From positions 1 through 64,000 of the forward strand of contig MDVS01000010.1 of the NCBI GenBank assembly GCA_001940645.1: 64,000 nt of DNA, in the 5' to 3' direction. How positions within the stretch are numbered: position 1 is the first letter of the stretch; each line of letters begins with the position of its first letter. The DNA is from Candidatus Heimdallarchaeota archaeon LC_3. GTDB lineage: Archaea > Asgardarchaeota > Heimdallarchaeia > Hodarchaeales > LC-3. Shown here piece after piece: positions 27,602-36,589 of the stretch. Below the pieces are notes generated by a model. The model worked only from the letters and a program-made list of their open reading frames with translations, did not search any database and had not been told where the DNA came from. Both the position numbers and the translations under genes were made by a program.

Positions 27602-27637
27602 AATTACATTTATTGTAATTACATTATTTATAATTAC
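27601..27637 (-). promoter_or_regulatory. AbrB autoregulatory operator and TATA box
   Basis: TAATTACA (27601-27608) and TGTAATTA (27614-27621) form a perfect inverted repeat with a 5-base spacer. A third half-site, ATAATTAC, is at 27630-27637. On the minus strand the TATA-like TTATAAAT is at 27626-27633. The palindrome lies between the TATA box and the start codon at 27601, covering the expected transcript start. A repressor bound here would block initiation. The AbrB-type product is the likely binder. Confidence 0.6.
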
Positions 27638-27788
27638 GGATTTTTAGTAAAAGAATATTCCAGATGCTCTTGGAATGTTATAACATCAAACCCTGAATTA
27701 CTCGATAAATAACGTATTTTTTCTTAATTAGAAAGTATGGAATTTAAGGTTTGTTGCTACTGATTCTACATATTAATAATTGATTAGT

Positions 27789-28502
27789 TTATAGTGGAGC
27801 TTCTAATTCCTTCGATAATTCATTATCAAGCTCTTTGAGTCTTGGAAAGATAGTAAACATTTTATATGTATCCATTATATAATTGATTTCTTTCCAGTCT
27901 AACCCCTCTAAATAATTTACTAATTCTTCACTTATCTTGTCGTTGGTAGATAATTCTTCTAATTCATCTTTTTGCCAACAGCCTATTGTTTCCAATATCC
28001 CTTCTATTTTTTCTTTAGTCAAACCTGGATATTTTGGTTTTAATAAAATTTCTAAAATTGCTCCAATTCTGTCCATCTTTTTTTTCTCTTTCTTATTCTG
28101 CTCACCATCTTTCATCATATTACTTTCATCAAAGAAAAAGTAGAATATTTTAGCTTTTCTTCCAAAAAGGTTCTCAACAGATATATCCCCGCTTTCACTC
28201 TCGCTCGTCCTTGTACCTACTTGTTCTACCAATCCTGCATCTTTTAAGGTTTTTAAATAGCGATAAATAGATTTTTTAGATTTCTCATTTTCATCCCTTT
28301 TAAATGCTTCAAATAAACTTTCAATAGTCATAGGTCCTTTTCGTAAATAACCAACTAACTTGTGATGAGTTTCATCCTGTAATAATTTTACCCTTTTCTC
28401 ATCTTTTATTACTTTAATGAATTCGGGGTGCTTAATAATGCTGTCTTTGAAATTGATTTCAAGCGATTGCTCTATAGAGTTTTCATCGTTTTTTTCTGAC
28501 AT
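27789..28502 (-). CDS. ArsR-type winged-helix regulator with long C-terminal domain
   Basis: I start at ATG 28502 (MSEKNDENSIEQ), which follows a GGAGG ribosome site. The alternative ATG 28520 overlaps that site and adds six residues. Of the 237 residues, about 30-100 form a winged helix (LLQDETHHKLVGYLRKGPMTIESLFEAF, then the recognition helix KSKKSIYRYLKTLKDAGLVEQ). The C-terminal 110 residues are acidic and helical (FPRLKELDNELSKEL) and probably mediate dimerisation. The gene is divergent from a small gene at 28753. The shared region carries a CTTTCTCA inverted repeat. Confidence 0.75.
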   Translation of the reverse strand: MSEKNDENSIEQSLEINFKDSIIKHPEFIKVIKDEKRVKLLQDETHHKLVGYLRKGPMTIESLFEAFKRDENEKSKKSIYRYLKTLKDAGLVEQVGTRTSESESGDISVENLFGRKAKIFYFFFDESNMMKDGEQNKKEKKKMDRIGAILEILLKPKYPGLTKEKIEGILETIGCWQKDELEELSTNDKISEELVNYLEGLDWKEINYIMDTYKMFTIFPRLKELDNELSKELEAPL

Positions 28503-28659
28503 AGTAAAAATTTCCTCCATAATAGATTTTTCTATAATAAATCATAGCTTTCCATTTTTTATGATTTTATATTCTTAACAAATATATATAAGTGTTTCTG
28601 AAGTTCAACTGATATGTGTCGCAGCCAAGAACAAATTCAATCTATTTATCATGATATTG

Positions 28660-28689
28660 CTTTCTCAAAATAATGAGAAAGTTTATAAG
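28660..28689 (+). promoter_or_regulatory. Inverted repeat abutting TATA box of small gene
   Basis: CTTTCTCA (28660-28667) and TGAGAAAG (28674-28681) are a perfect 8-bp inverted repeat with a 6-base spacer. It directly abuts the TATA-like GTTTATAAG (28681-28689). The position, just upstream of TATA at the BRE, fits an activator or repressor site for the gene at 28753. The divergent winged-helix protein is a candidate binder. Confidence 0.45.
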
Positions 28690-28752
28690 GTGTTGTTGGG
28701 AGGATATATTTAGAGTTAAAAATTAAGAGCTTTTAACAATATGGTGAATAAA

Positions 28753-28986
28753 ATGGCAAGTGTAAAAGAAAAAAACAGTAAATTTAATGAAAATTATGGA
28801 TTCGAATATTCTTCCTTTAGTAAAATGTTTGTAAACTCAAAAATTGTCAAGAAAATCAGAAGATACTTTACAAGAACACATGCATTTGAAAACGATGATG
28901 AAAATCCGATGATCTTTAATTATCATGTGAATATCTCTACCCAAGAAACAATAACAAAAGATATAGTTCGTATGAACATTCGTTAG
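28753..28986 (+). CDS. Small basic hypothetical protein
   Basis: A 77-residue product from ATG 28753, which has a GGTGA ribosome site five bases upstream. The ATG at 28741 overlaps that site and is less likely. The middle is basic (KIVKKIRRYFTRTHAFEN). No family recognised. A TATA-like box and a perfect inverted repeat precede it, which supports expression. It is divergent from the winged-helix regulator. Confidence 0.5.
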   Translation: MASVKEKNSKFNENYGFEYSSFSKMFVNSKIVKKIRRYFTRTHAFENDDENPMIFNYHVNISTQETITKDIVRMNIR

Positions 28987-29663
28987 AGATTAGAACAATT
29001 AATTTAAGGAAACTAAAATTGAAAAGGTGCTTTAATGAAAAATAAGAGAAATTTGAATATAAAAAGACAGCTGTATAATCGAGTATATTTCGATAATTTA
29101 AGAATAAATAATCGATAAAAATGGGCTGATCAAACAGAAAACTAAGCAGTTAATGTTTGAGTTGGCTAAATTAATTTATTATTATTTCTATTAATATGAT
29201 TCGTTATGTTTATTCAAATTATGGAAAAAAATTAGAAATTTCACTTAAAAGTAATAAAATATATTCCAAGATAATGAAAACAAAATTAAAAACCATTTCA
29301 GATGCGAAAAGTGTTTTAATAAACGATTAAGATGTGAAAATTCAAAATAACAATTATAAATATTATTATTTTCCAGAATATACTTGGGTACAAGATACAG
29401 TTCAGATAAATATAAAATAAAGAGGTTTTAAATGTGGTTTCATCTAACATTAATAAATCAAATTTCAATTTTAGTTCAATTAATTTCAGTTTCATAATTT
29501 TAAACAATGAGAAAAATAATAAAAGTATGAAGAGTGATTCAAACAAAAACATTGAATTTTCTGTAGAATTTTGAATATTGGAATCTTTTTATAATAATTT
29601 CTTGACACAACGCAAGCAATTTTGCTTGTAATCTTTTTATCTTACAAATCATTTTAAAGTTTA
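28987..29663. other. 677-base gap with two weak short frames
   Basis: No confident gene is present. A 27-codon frame at 29035-29118 follows an AGGTG site, and a 44-codon frame at 29196-29330 encodes a lysine-rich product. Both are too short and too AT-biased to trust. On the minus strand, 29316-29552 is open, but its product is a low-complexity Leu/Ile/Phe run and probably an artefact of AT richness. Confidence 0.3.
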
Positions 29664-32408
29664 ATGACTGAATTTTCTCCCATTATCGAAATACTTCATG
29701 TAGATGATGAAGAACACTTTTTGGAATTAACAAAAATATATTTGGAAGAAAATCTTAACAAAAATTATTCTTTTCATGTTGAAACTGTTTCTAATCCAGT
29801 AAATGTTATTGAAATGTTGAGTAAAAAAAAATACGATGTTTTACTTTCAGACTATCAAATGCCTTCATTAGATGGTTTAAAATTATATAAAAAAATTCAA
29901 GAGAAAGATATACAAATACCGTTCATCATTTTTACGGGAAAAGGCAGAGAAGAAATAGTAATAAAAGCATTAAACCTTGGAGTTGATGGTTATATTACAA
30001 AAGGGAGTGATGTTGAAAGCCAATACCAGGAGCTGGCACATTCAATTATATCCATTGTAAAGTATAAAAGAACCGAGGAGGCTTTGCACCTCAGTGAATC
30101 AAAAACACAAGCAATGCTTAATGCTATTCCTGATTTATTATTAACATTTGATGAAAAAGGAACAATTTTATCATATAAAGGGGATTTACAGGATTTCATT
30201 GTAAAACCTGAAGAGTTTTTAGGTCATCCTGTAGCTAAAATACTACCAGAGCAATTAGGTAATCAATTTGTTGAATATATTGATAAAACCCTTTCAACAA
30301 AGGAATTTCAGAGTTTCGGATATCAGATCCCTATTCGCGGAGAGATTCGGTTTCGGGAAGCTCGAATGTTTGCATCAACCAGTTCTGAAGTTGTTTGTAT
30401 AATAAGGGACGAAACAGAAAAGAAAAAAATTGAAGCAATGTTAGTTGAATCAGAATTAAATTATAAAGCTACTCTTGATGCAATAATTGAGCCCATTCAT
30501 GTAATAGATAAAAATTTCAAGTTTACTCTATTAAATAAAGCCTGCGAAGAGTGGAATAAAAAATTAGGAGTAAAAGTAAACGTAATTAACAAGTCCATTT
30601 TTGATATTTATCCATTTCTTGCAGAAAAAGCTTTAGAGGAGTATAATTCTGTTCTTAAAACTCATGATGTTGTTATTACTGAGGAACTCATCGAATTAAT
30701 GGGTGAAAGTTTCTATTCTGAAACAATTAAAATTCCAATAATTGAGAATTTAGAAGTAACAAAGATTATTACTTACATCAAAGATATCACTGATAGGAAA
30801 AACATAGAATTACAATTAAAAGATAAAGAGATCAGATATAGAACGATGTTTGAAGAATCACCAATAGCACTACGTGAAGAAGATTATACAGAAGCATTTG
30901 AGTATTTAGATGCATTAAAAAATTCTGGAGTAACGAATCTAAGAGAATTTTTATCGAAAGAAGAAAATTTTAAAGAATTGCAAAAGTGTGCTAATTTAGT
31001 AAAAGTTTTAGAGATTAATAAAGCAGATCTCAAATTATTTAATGCAAAATCGAAAGAAGAAATTATTGGAAATCTAACAAAAAAATTTTCACCTCAAACG
31101 TATACGACATTTAGAGAAGGGATATTAGCAATATATCAAGGTGAAAACGCATATAATTCAGAAATAATGATTCTTACAAATTCCGGTGAAGAAAGATATG
31201 CAAAATTAAATCTGATTTTAATTCCGACCGGTAATAAAACAATAAAAGCATTAACTTCTTTAATTGATATAACAGATAACATAGAGATAGAGAAAAAGCT
31301 AATTGAAAGTTTTGATGAGTATCATTTTCTTTTTGAAAATTCACCAGTTTCTTTATGGTCGGAAGATTTCTCAGAATTTAAAAACTATATTGACTTATTA
31401 AAGTCAGAAGGAATTACAAATTTCCGTGAGTATTTTGAAAAATATCCTAAAGAAGTGAATAAGTGTGTTTCTCTTATTACAATTGATGATGTTAATAAAA
31501 CCACATTGAAAATGTTTAATTTAAAAAGCAAAAGTGCTGTGATTGGTAGTGCAGATAAATTAATGGATGAAAATTCCTTTAACTCATTTAAAGAAGAGTT
31601 TATCTCTTTTGCTGAAGGAAAGGCCGAGTTTACGTCTCAAAACATAAAAATTGTTACAGAAGAAGGAACACAATATTTTAATTTGCGTTCGGTTATTCCC
31701 GATGGATATAAAGAAACGTTTGAAAAAGTTTTAGTTTCTTGCACCGACATTACCGATTTGAGGAAAATAGAGAATGAATTATTAAAACAAAGAACCGAAT
31801 TGAGTGAGTTTGCACATTTCATGGCACACGATTTAAATAATTCTATAAATGTTATTAGTGGATTTATTGAATTATTAAAGCAAGATTATAAACCAGAATA
31901 TTTAGACAAAATTCAAAAAAACGCTTTAAACATGAGTAATATCCTTAATAAATCCTTATTGCTTGCAGATGCAGGACTAGTTATTGATAAAACTGAAAAT
32001 GTTAATTTAAATTCTTTGATGAAGTCAAACGCTGACTCGTTAATAACACAAGATATAAATTATACACAGGATGAACTTCCAACAATCTTTGGAGATAAAG
32101 AAAAAATCCATCAAATATTTGCTAATATCCTTGAAAATGCAATTAGTCATGGAAAACCAAGCAAAATAGCCATTAAATATACTCTCTATAAGAAAAAACA
32201 TAAAATTTTAATTCAAAATGATGGATCACCTATTCCAAAAGAATTCATAAATAAAATATTCATTCGTGGCTTTTCAACAAAACACAGTACTGGTTTGGGA
32301 TTAGCCATCGTTAAAAATCTTGTGGAGGCTCATGGATGGGAGATATCAGTAAAATCTGATCAAAATCTTACATCTTTTGATATTTCTATACCAATATTAA
32401 ACAATTAA
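29664..32408 (+). CDS. Receiver-PAS-histidine kinase hybrid sensor
   Basis: A 914-residue cytoplasmic sensor kinase. It opens with a receiver domain (acidic Asp14-Asp15 region, Asp63 in LLSDYQMPSLDG, ITKGSD). Four PAS-type domains follow: about 150-250 (NAIPDLLLTFDEKGTI), 265-375 (ATLDAIIEPIHVIDKNF), 390-540 and 550-700. The last two are duplicates of a divergent PAS type sharing SP[IV][AS]L...ED...LREF and a K-x-x-LKLFNAKS-like helix. Then comes the dimerisation helix with His722 in MAHDLNNSINVISGF, and an ATP-binding domain with N box ANILENAISHG, G1 NDGSPIP and G2 STGLGLAIVKNLVEAHG. There is no membrane segment, so signals are intracellular. The stand-alone receiver at 25507 could be a partner. 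Confidence 0.9.
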   Translation: MTEFSPIIEILHVDDEEHFLELTKIYLEENLNKNYSFHVETVSNPVNVIEMLSKKKYDVLLSDYQMPSLDGLKLYKKIQEKDIQIPFIIFTGKGREEIVIKALNLGVDGYITKGSDVESQYQELAHSIISIVKYKRTEEALHLSESKTQAMLNAIPDLLLTFDEKGTILSYKGDLQDFIVKPEEFLGHPVAKILPEQLGNQFVEYIDKTLSTKEFQSFGYQIPIRGEIRFREARMFASTSSEVVCIIRDETEKKKIEAMLVESELNYKATLDAIIEPIHVIDKNFKFTLLNKACEEWNKKLGVKVNVINKSIFDIYPFLAEKALEEYNSVLKTHDVVITEELIELMGESFYSETIKIPIIENLEVTKIITYIKDITDRKNIELQLKDKEIRYRTMFEESPIALREEDYTEAFEYLDALKNSGVTNLREFLSKEENFKELQKCANLVKVLEINKADLKLFNAKSKEEIIGNLTKKFSPQTYTTFREGILAIYQGENAYNSEIMILTNSGEERYAKLNLILIPTGNKTIKALTSLIDITDNIEIEKKLIESFDEYHFLFENSPVSLWSEDFSEFKNYIDLLKSEGITNFREYFEKYPKEVNKCVSLITIDDVNKTTLKMFNLKSKSAVIGSADKLMDENSFNSFKEEFISFAEGKAEFTSQNIKIVTEEGTQYFNLRSVIPDGYKETFEKVLVSCTDITDLRKIENELLKQRTELSEFAHFMAHDLNNSINVISGFIELLKQDYKPEYLDKIQKNALNMSNILNKSLLLADAGLVIDKTENVNLNSLMKSNADSLITQDINYTQDELPTIFGDKEKIHQIFANILENAISHGKPSKIAIKYTLYKKKHKILIQNDGSPIPKEFINKIFIRGFSTKHSTGLGLAIVKNLVEAHGWEISVKSDQNLTSFDISIPILNN

Positions 32409-32583
32409 TTTCATAAAATATGTTTAAATCTTGATTTCTAAAAAATCAAATGAGATATTTAATAGAAAATTATCCTCCAAATATTGGATCAGTTCAATTT
32501 AATGATTGAATTTTAAATATTAATATGATTCTTCTTCAGTTATTCATGTGAACTACCCCACATTAAATGATGAGACTTCCAAC

Positions 32584-32598
32584 GAGTTCTCCGAACTC
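32584..32598. promoter_or_regulatory. Perfect 6-3-6 inverted repeat upstream of beta-helix gene
   Basis: GAGTTC-TCC-GAACTC lies 95 bases before ATG 32693, in the 284-base gap after the kinase gene. It could be an operator for the beta-helix gene or the stem of a terminator for the kinase gene. No T tract directly follows. Confidence 0.3.
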
Positions 32599-32692
32599 CA
32601 TACAACTAAAGTGGTATTAATTCTTAAAACTCTTTTTGTGTTATTGTTAGTATAGTTTCCTTTAAGAATAATCTAGGTCGAATAAATCCTAT

Positions 32693-34549
32693 ATGTATTA
32701 CTTATGGAGAAATTCCTCTCATAAAGGCCTTCTTATACCATTTTTAATATTTTTTTTATTATTATTAGGTAATAATAATTCTTTTTTTTTAGTTAATGGT
32801 CATCTGGATAATAAAACTTATTATCAAACAATTTCTTTAAACACTACTCACTTTGAAGATAAATTGAATTCAAATAATTTAATAATTAATGATTTGAATT
32901 TTTCTCAACCAATATCGATTACTTCAAATGAAGAATTATTACAAACTCGAAGTACTGAAAATTGGATGGGTTCTGGTACAAAATATGATCCTATAATAAT
33001 AGAACACAACATTATCACGAATGATGGATCTTTTTCTTCATTAAATGGAATTTTAATAAAAAACATTTCCTTAAATATTATTATTAAGAATAATAAAATC
33101 CAAAATTTTAGTGATTCTGCTATATCAATAATAAATTCAGTCAATATTATTATTGAAAACAATTTATTTTATAATTCAATAAATGGCATTTCAATAATCA
33201 GTAGCTCAAATATCATAGTTAAAACAAATATTATTGAAAATCAGATTAATAACGGTATATATATAAGTCAAAGCCAAAATTTAAGCTTGGATACGAATCT
33301 CATAAAAGAAAATTTCCACGGAATCAAAATTAAAGGATCTTATTACAGAAGTCGCCATATTATAGATAATATATTTATTAAAAACAATATCATATCATTA
33401 AACAAAAATAATGGATTAGACCTAAATGCAACACGAAACATGTTTGTAATCAATAATACAATTTTAAACAATAGTAATAATGGAATTTCATTAATTTATT
33501 CAAAGAAAAGCTATATAGAAAGTAATAATATTTCTGGTAATGGGAATGATGGCATTAGAAATGTTTTCTCGCAAATCAAAATAAGAGTTAATATCATTTC
33601 AGTAGAAATTAAAAATAATATCCTTTCAAATAATATGGGAAATGGGGTTTTTATCGATACAAGCCCAAATGTTACTTTATATTCAAACAAATTAACTAAT
33701 AATACAAGAAATGGACTATTTTCGACTTTAAGCAATTATATTGATATTGTAAACAATTTAATTGAAAAGAATTCTCATTTCGGGATGTCGTTGCGAGGAA
33801 ATGATTTTAGTACAACCATTAATAATACAATTACAGAAAATCGACTAATAGGGTTGTATTTACTGGCTTCAAAGGATAATTTAGTTAGTTCAAATAATAT
33901 CGGGAGGAATTTAGATAATGGTTTATTTTGTGATAATTCAGAAAATGCAACAATAACTTCTAATCAGATTTCAAGAAATGAAAAACAAAATATATTAGTT
34001 TTTGGTTGCTCTCATTCTATTATTTCTAGTAACGAAATAGATTCAGCAGGTACCATTGGAATTGAGTTAACCAGTGCAACTAATATAACAATTAAAAATA
34101 ATAACATTACTCATAGCAAAGAGAATGGATTAAGATTATTTGCAATTAGAAATTCATCAATTTTTTTGAATAATATTAAAAATAACAATGAATATGGAGT
34201 TTTAGTTGAATATAACACGATTTTTAGTAAAATATATGGGAATAACTTCATTAATAACAATAATAATAGAACACAAGCATTTTCTAATTCTAGGAACAAT
34301 ACTTGGTCTTTTAACGGTTATGGAAATTATTGGAGCAAATACAATGGAACGGATGAAAATAATGATGGAATAGGAGAAGAGCCTTATCTATTGGACGGAA
34401 TAAATTTCGAAAAGGACGAATATCCTTTAATGATGCAAATAGGACTAGAAAAAGATAATAATGAATCAAATAATATAATAATCGGATTTATAATTATTTC
34501 CTTAATAGTAATCGTTGTATTATTTCGAATGATCAAAAAATTGAAATGA
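32693..34549 (+). CDS. Secreted NosD-type parallel beta-helix protein with C-terminal anchor
   Basis: A 618-residue surface protein. The signal peptide (LIPFLIFFLLLLGNNNSFFLV) is followed by an extended right-handed beta-helix at about 100-570 with dozens of short I-x-x-N-N-x-I coils (for example IIKNNKIQNFSDSAISI). A final WSFNGYGNYWSKYNGTDENND segment is typical of the end of NosD-like domains. The C-terminal helix (IIIGFIIISLIVIVVLF) plus MIKKLK anchors it. It lacks the Ig-like domain of the 1060 and 10130 proteins, the winged helix of the 1060 protein and the SASFGAG blocks of the 10130 protein. Carbohydrate or surface-polymer binding is inferred from the family. Confidence 0.85.
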   Translation: MYYLWRNSSHKGLLIPFLIFFLLLLGNNNSFFLVNGHLDNKTYYQTISLNTTHFEDKLNSNNLIINDLNFSQPISITSNEELLQTRSTENWMGSGTKYDPIIIEHNIITNDGSFSSLNGILIKNISLNIIIKNNKIQNFSDSAISIINSVNIIIENNLFYNSINGISIISSSNIIVKTNIIENQINNGIYISQSQNLSLDTNLIKENFHGIKIKGSYYRSRHIIDNIFIKNNIISLNKNNGLDLNATRNMFVINNTILNNSNNGISLIYSKKSYIESNNISGNGNDGIRNVFSQIKIRVNIISVEIKNNILSNNMGNGVFIDTSPNVTLYSNKLTNNTRNGLFSTLSNYIDIVNNLIEKNSHFGMSLRGNDFSTTINNTITENRLIGLYLLASKDNLVSSNNIGRNLDNGLFCDNSENATITSNQISRNEKQNILVFGCSHSIISSNEIDSAGTIGIELTSATNITIKNNNITHSKENGLRLFAIRNSSIFLNNIKNNNEYGVLVEYNTIFSKIYGNNFINNNNNRTQAFSNSRNNTWSFNGYGNYWSKYNGTDENNDGIGEEPYLLDGINFEKDEYPLMMQIGLEKDNNESNNIIIGFIIISLIVIVVLFRMIKKLK

Positions 34550-34592
34550 TTACTAGGAAAATATTTCTTTTTCACGATAATAAAAGTAAATC

Positions 34593-34634
34593 ACAGCATG
34601 CTGTAGGAATTGTTAAAATTATAAAATTTTATAA
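34593..34634. terminator. Two perfect palindromes between convergent genes
   Basis: ACAGCATGCTGT (34593-34604) and TTATAAAATTTTATAA (34619-34634) are perfect palindromes in the gap between the beta-helix gene (+) and the DUF3179 gene (-). The second may be a bidirectional termination signal. Functional evidence is absent. Confidence 0.25.
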
Positions 34635-34766
34635 ATTTCATTTACCCCATTTTTGTATTTTCCCTATTTAAGAAATTAAGAGAAAACAGGAATTTAAAAG
34701 AAAAATGATGACGAATTTGATCATTCAGAAAATTATCTTGTTCATAGAATTATCTTGTATCAACAA

Positions 34767-35879
34767 TTACTCAAAGATTATCAGTGAAGTAGAGGGGTAA
34801 TAAGCCGCCCATGCAAACCACATAACATCAAAATAAACTATTGGCTCTAAATTGCCAATAATTGACTCACCTTCAACTGTCCAAATTGTTTCACTTTTTG
34901 TATCTACAAATTTGCCATTAATATATTCAAAAGCATAATTAATATCGTTTATTTTTGATTTATAGACTCTCGCTACATTTAAATCTTCGTCATAGAATAT
35001 TGTTATATTTTCACCAGCGATATTAGTATTAATTACTTTATGCTCTCTGAGAACATATTTTTGAACAGCTAATTGAATATCTTGATAGTTTATACCAATA
35101 ACTACTGCTTTATGTGGTAATAAATCACTTGATGCCATTACAGGGAAAAATGGAGCACCTGTTTCATAATATTCCTGTCCGTAGGGATCAGATCCGTAAT
35201 TTCTACTGTAACCAGTATTTTCAGACAATACTTTTGTTGTAGGATTACTATCCCGCCACTTTCCCCAAGAAGTCCAAAAAAGTTGTACTTTTTCTAAATC
35301 TTGACCGACATTCTCACCAGTTATTGACTCACCAAGTATTTGGGGCCAATAAGATCCCGAATCTCGATCATACATTACCAAGTTACTATTTAGTAGTTTT
35401 CCTGATGTCCCAAAGGTAGTTTCAATGGTTAAAAAGTGACCTACAAATCCAACTGCGGATCCTGTCAATGGACAATAAGTTAAAGAAATATCAACTCCAC
35501 CAATGTTATCATTTACAATTTCGTGCCAAACTAGTATATACTGAGGAAAAGCAAAAACATTTCCTTTTCCATCATTGAAACCAAAAACAATATCCGAATC
35601 AAATAGAACATCATCTCCTTGTTCAGCTGTAAGATAAACTGGATTCTCTATTGGGGGAATTCCATCTTGCCTGACTCCTCCAGATTTAATATTGTCTTCC
35701 AATTCTTGATAAGAAAAACTTGAATGAGTTAAGTTAACCAGTTTATATGGGCCTGATGTTTTTTCAGAAACGTTACCTCCTGAATCTATTGGAACACTTA
35801 CAAAACTAATAACTAATATTCCAGCAATTAAAATAATACCACCAATAAGTATTACTTGTATCAAACTATTACTATTCAT
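34767..35879 (-). CDS. DUF3179 domain-containing protein (membrane-anchored form)
   Basis: A 370-residue protein with an N-terminal signal anchor (QVILIGGIILIAGILVISFV, about 8-27), so the DUF3179 domain lies outside the cell. Family features: GVRQDGIPPIENPVYL near 70, LTYCPLTGSAVGF near 138, TTFGTSGKLLNSNLVMYDRDSGSYW, and GYSRNYGSDPYGQEYY near 230. Compared with the paralogue at 20918, the CPLC segment is CPLT, losing one cysteine, so a thiol pair is not essential here. Function is not established for the family. Confidence 0.85.
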   Translation of the reverse strand: MNSNSLIQVILIGGIILIAGILVISFVSVPIDSGGNVSEKTSGPYKLVNLTHSSFSYQELEDNIKSGGVRQDGIPPIENPVYLTAEQGDDVLFDSDIVFGFNDGKGNVFAFPQYILVWHEIVNDNIGGVDISLTYCPLTGSAVGFVGHFLTIETTFGTSGKLLNSNLVMYDRDSGSYWPQILGESITGENVGQDLEKVQLFWTSWGKWRDSNPTTKVLSENTGYSRNYGSDPYGQEYYETGAPFFPVMASSDLLPHKAVVIGINYQDIQLAVQKYVLREHKVINTNIAGENITIFYDEDLNVARVYKSKINDINYAFEYINGKFVDTKSETIWTVEGESIIGNLEPIVYFDVMWFAWAAYYPSTSLIIFE

Positions 35880-35977
35880 ATTAGTAGATGCAAGTAAGAT
35901 TGCTAAATTAAAGAATTCAGTAATTTAACGCTGACTATAGTTTAACAATATGGATGAATTAAAATTAAAAATAACAA

Positions 35978-36505
35978 CTAATCTATTTTTTGAACAATTT
36001 CTTCAATACTTCTCCTAGGTCTAGCTTCAGGATCTTCATCCGGATAACCAATTGGTAGTATTGCAATCGGAACTTCTTTATCTGATAAATTAAGGATTTT
36101 TTGGACTTTGTTTGTATCAAATGCTCCAATCCAAACAGAACCTAAACCCAAATCAGCTGTTATTAAGTGAGCATATGTTGTAGCAATTGTAGCATCTTGA
36201 ATCGAATATAAAGTTCTTCCACGGTCTCTATATCTTTGAGCTGATTGTTCTTGGTCAGCAAGAAAAACTAACACAAGTGATGTCTCTACTATCGGATCTT
36301 GTTTGTAGGATGCTTCCCATAATTTCTTTTTAATATCAGAATTCCTAATTGCTATTATCTTAAATCCCTGCATGTTTCCTGCTGAAGGAGCTAAAAGAAC
36401 TTTAGATATTATTTCTTTTTCTATTGATTCTGTTATAAGTTTTGGTTTAAATTTCCTTATAGATTTTCTTTTTTCAAGTAATGATGAAAATTCCATTTTT
36501 AACAC
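35978..36505 (-). CDS. Nitroreductase family FMN-dependent oxidoreductase
   Basis: A 175-residue protein of the nitroreductase fold. The family opener MEFSSLLEKRKSIRKFKPK binds FMN phosphate through the Arg-x-Ser-x-Arg segment. SAGNMQGFKIIAI follows, then the helix DATIATTYAHLITADLGLGSVWIGAFD and the closing region EVPIAILPIGYPDEDP. Length fits the short single-domain group. It would reduce an unknown quinone, nitro or enone compound using NAD(P)H. It lies 84 bases downstream of the heme operon on the same strand and may be a read-through passenger. No heme-specific role is implied. Confidence 0.85.
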   Translation of the reverse strand: MLKMEFSSLLEKRKSIRKFKPKLITESIEKEIISKVLLAPSAGNMQGFKIIAIRNSDIKKKLWEASYKQDPIVETSLVLVFLADQEQSAQRYRDRGRTLYSIQDATIATTYAHLITADLGLGSVWIGAFDTNKVQKILNLSDKEVPIAILPIGYPDEDPEARPRRSIEEIVQKID

Positions 36506-36589
36506 TCAACGATTTATTCATAAAAAAAGTGTAAATAGTTAAATCTTTTTACTTAAAGTTGAACTAATTCTCGAATTCTCTAAAAGAAT

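Noticed and set aside
29316..29552. Minus-strand open frame of 78 codons
   Set aside because: The product is a low-complexity Leu/Ile/Phe run with no promoter or ribosome site. It is likely an artefact of AT-rich sequence.
35978..36505. Nitroreductase as a ninth member of the heme operon
   Set aside because: An 84-base gap and the absence of known heme steps for this family argue against it. It may only be co-transcribed by read-through.
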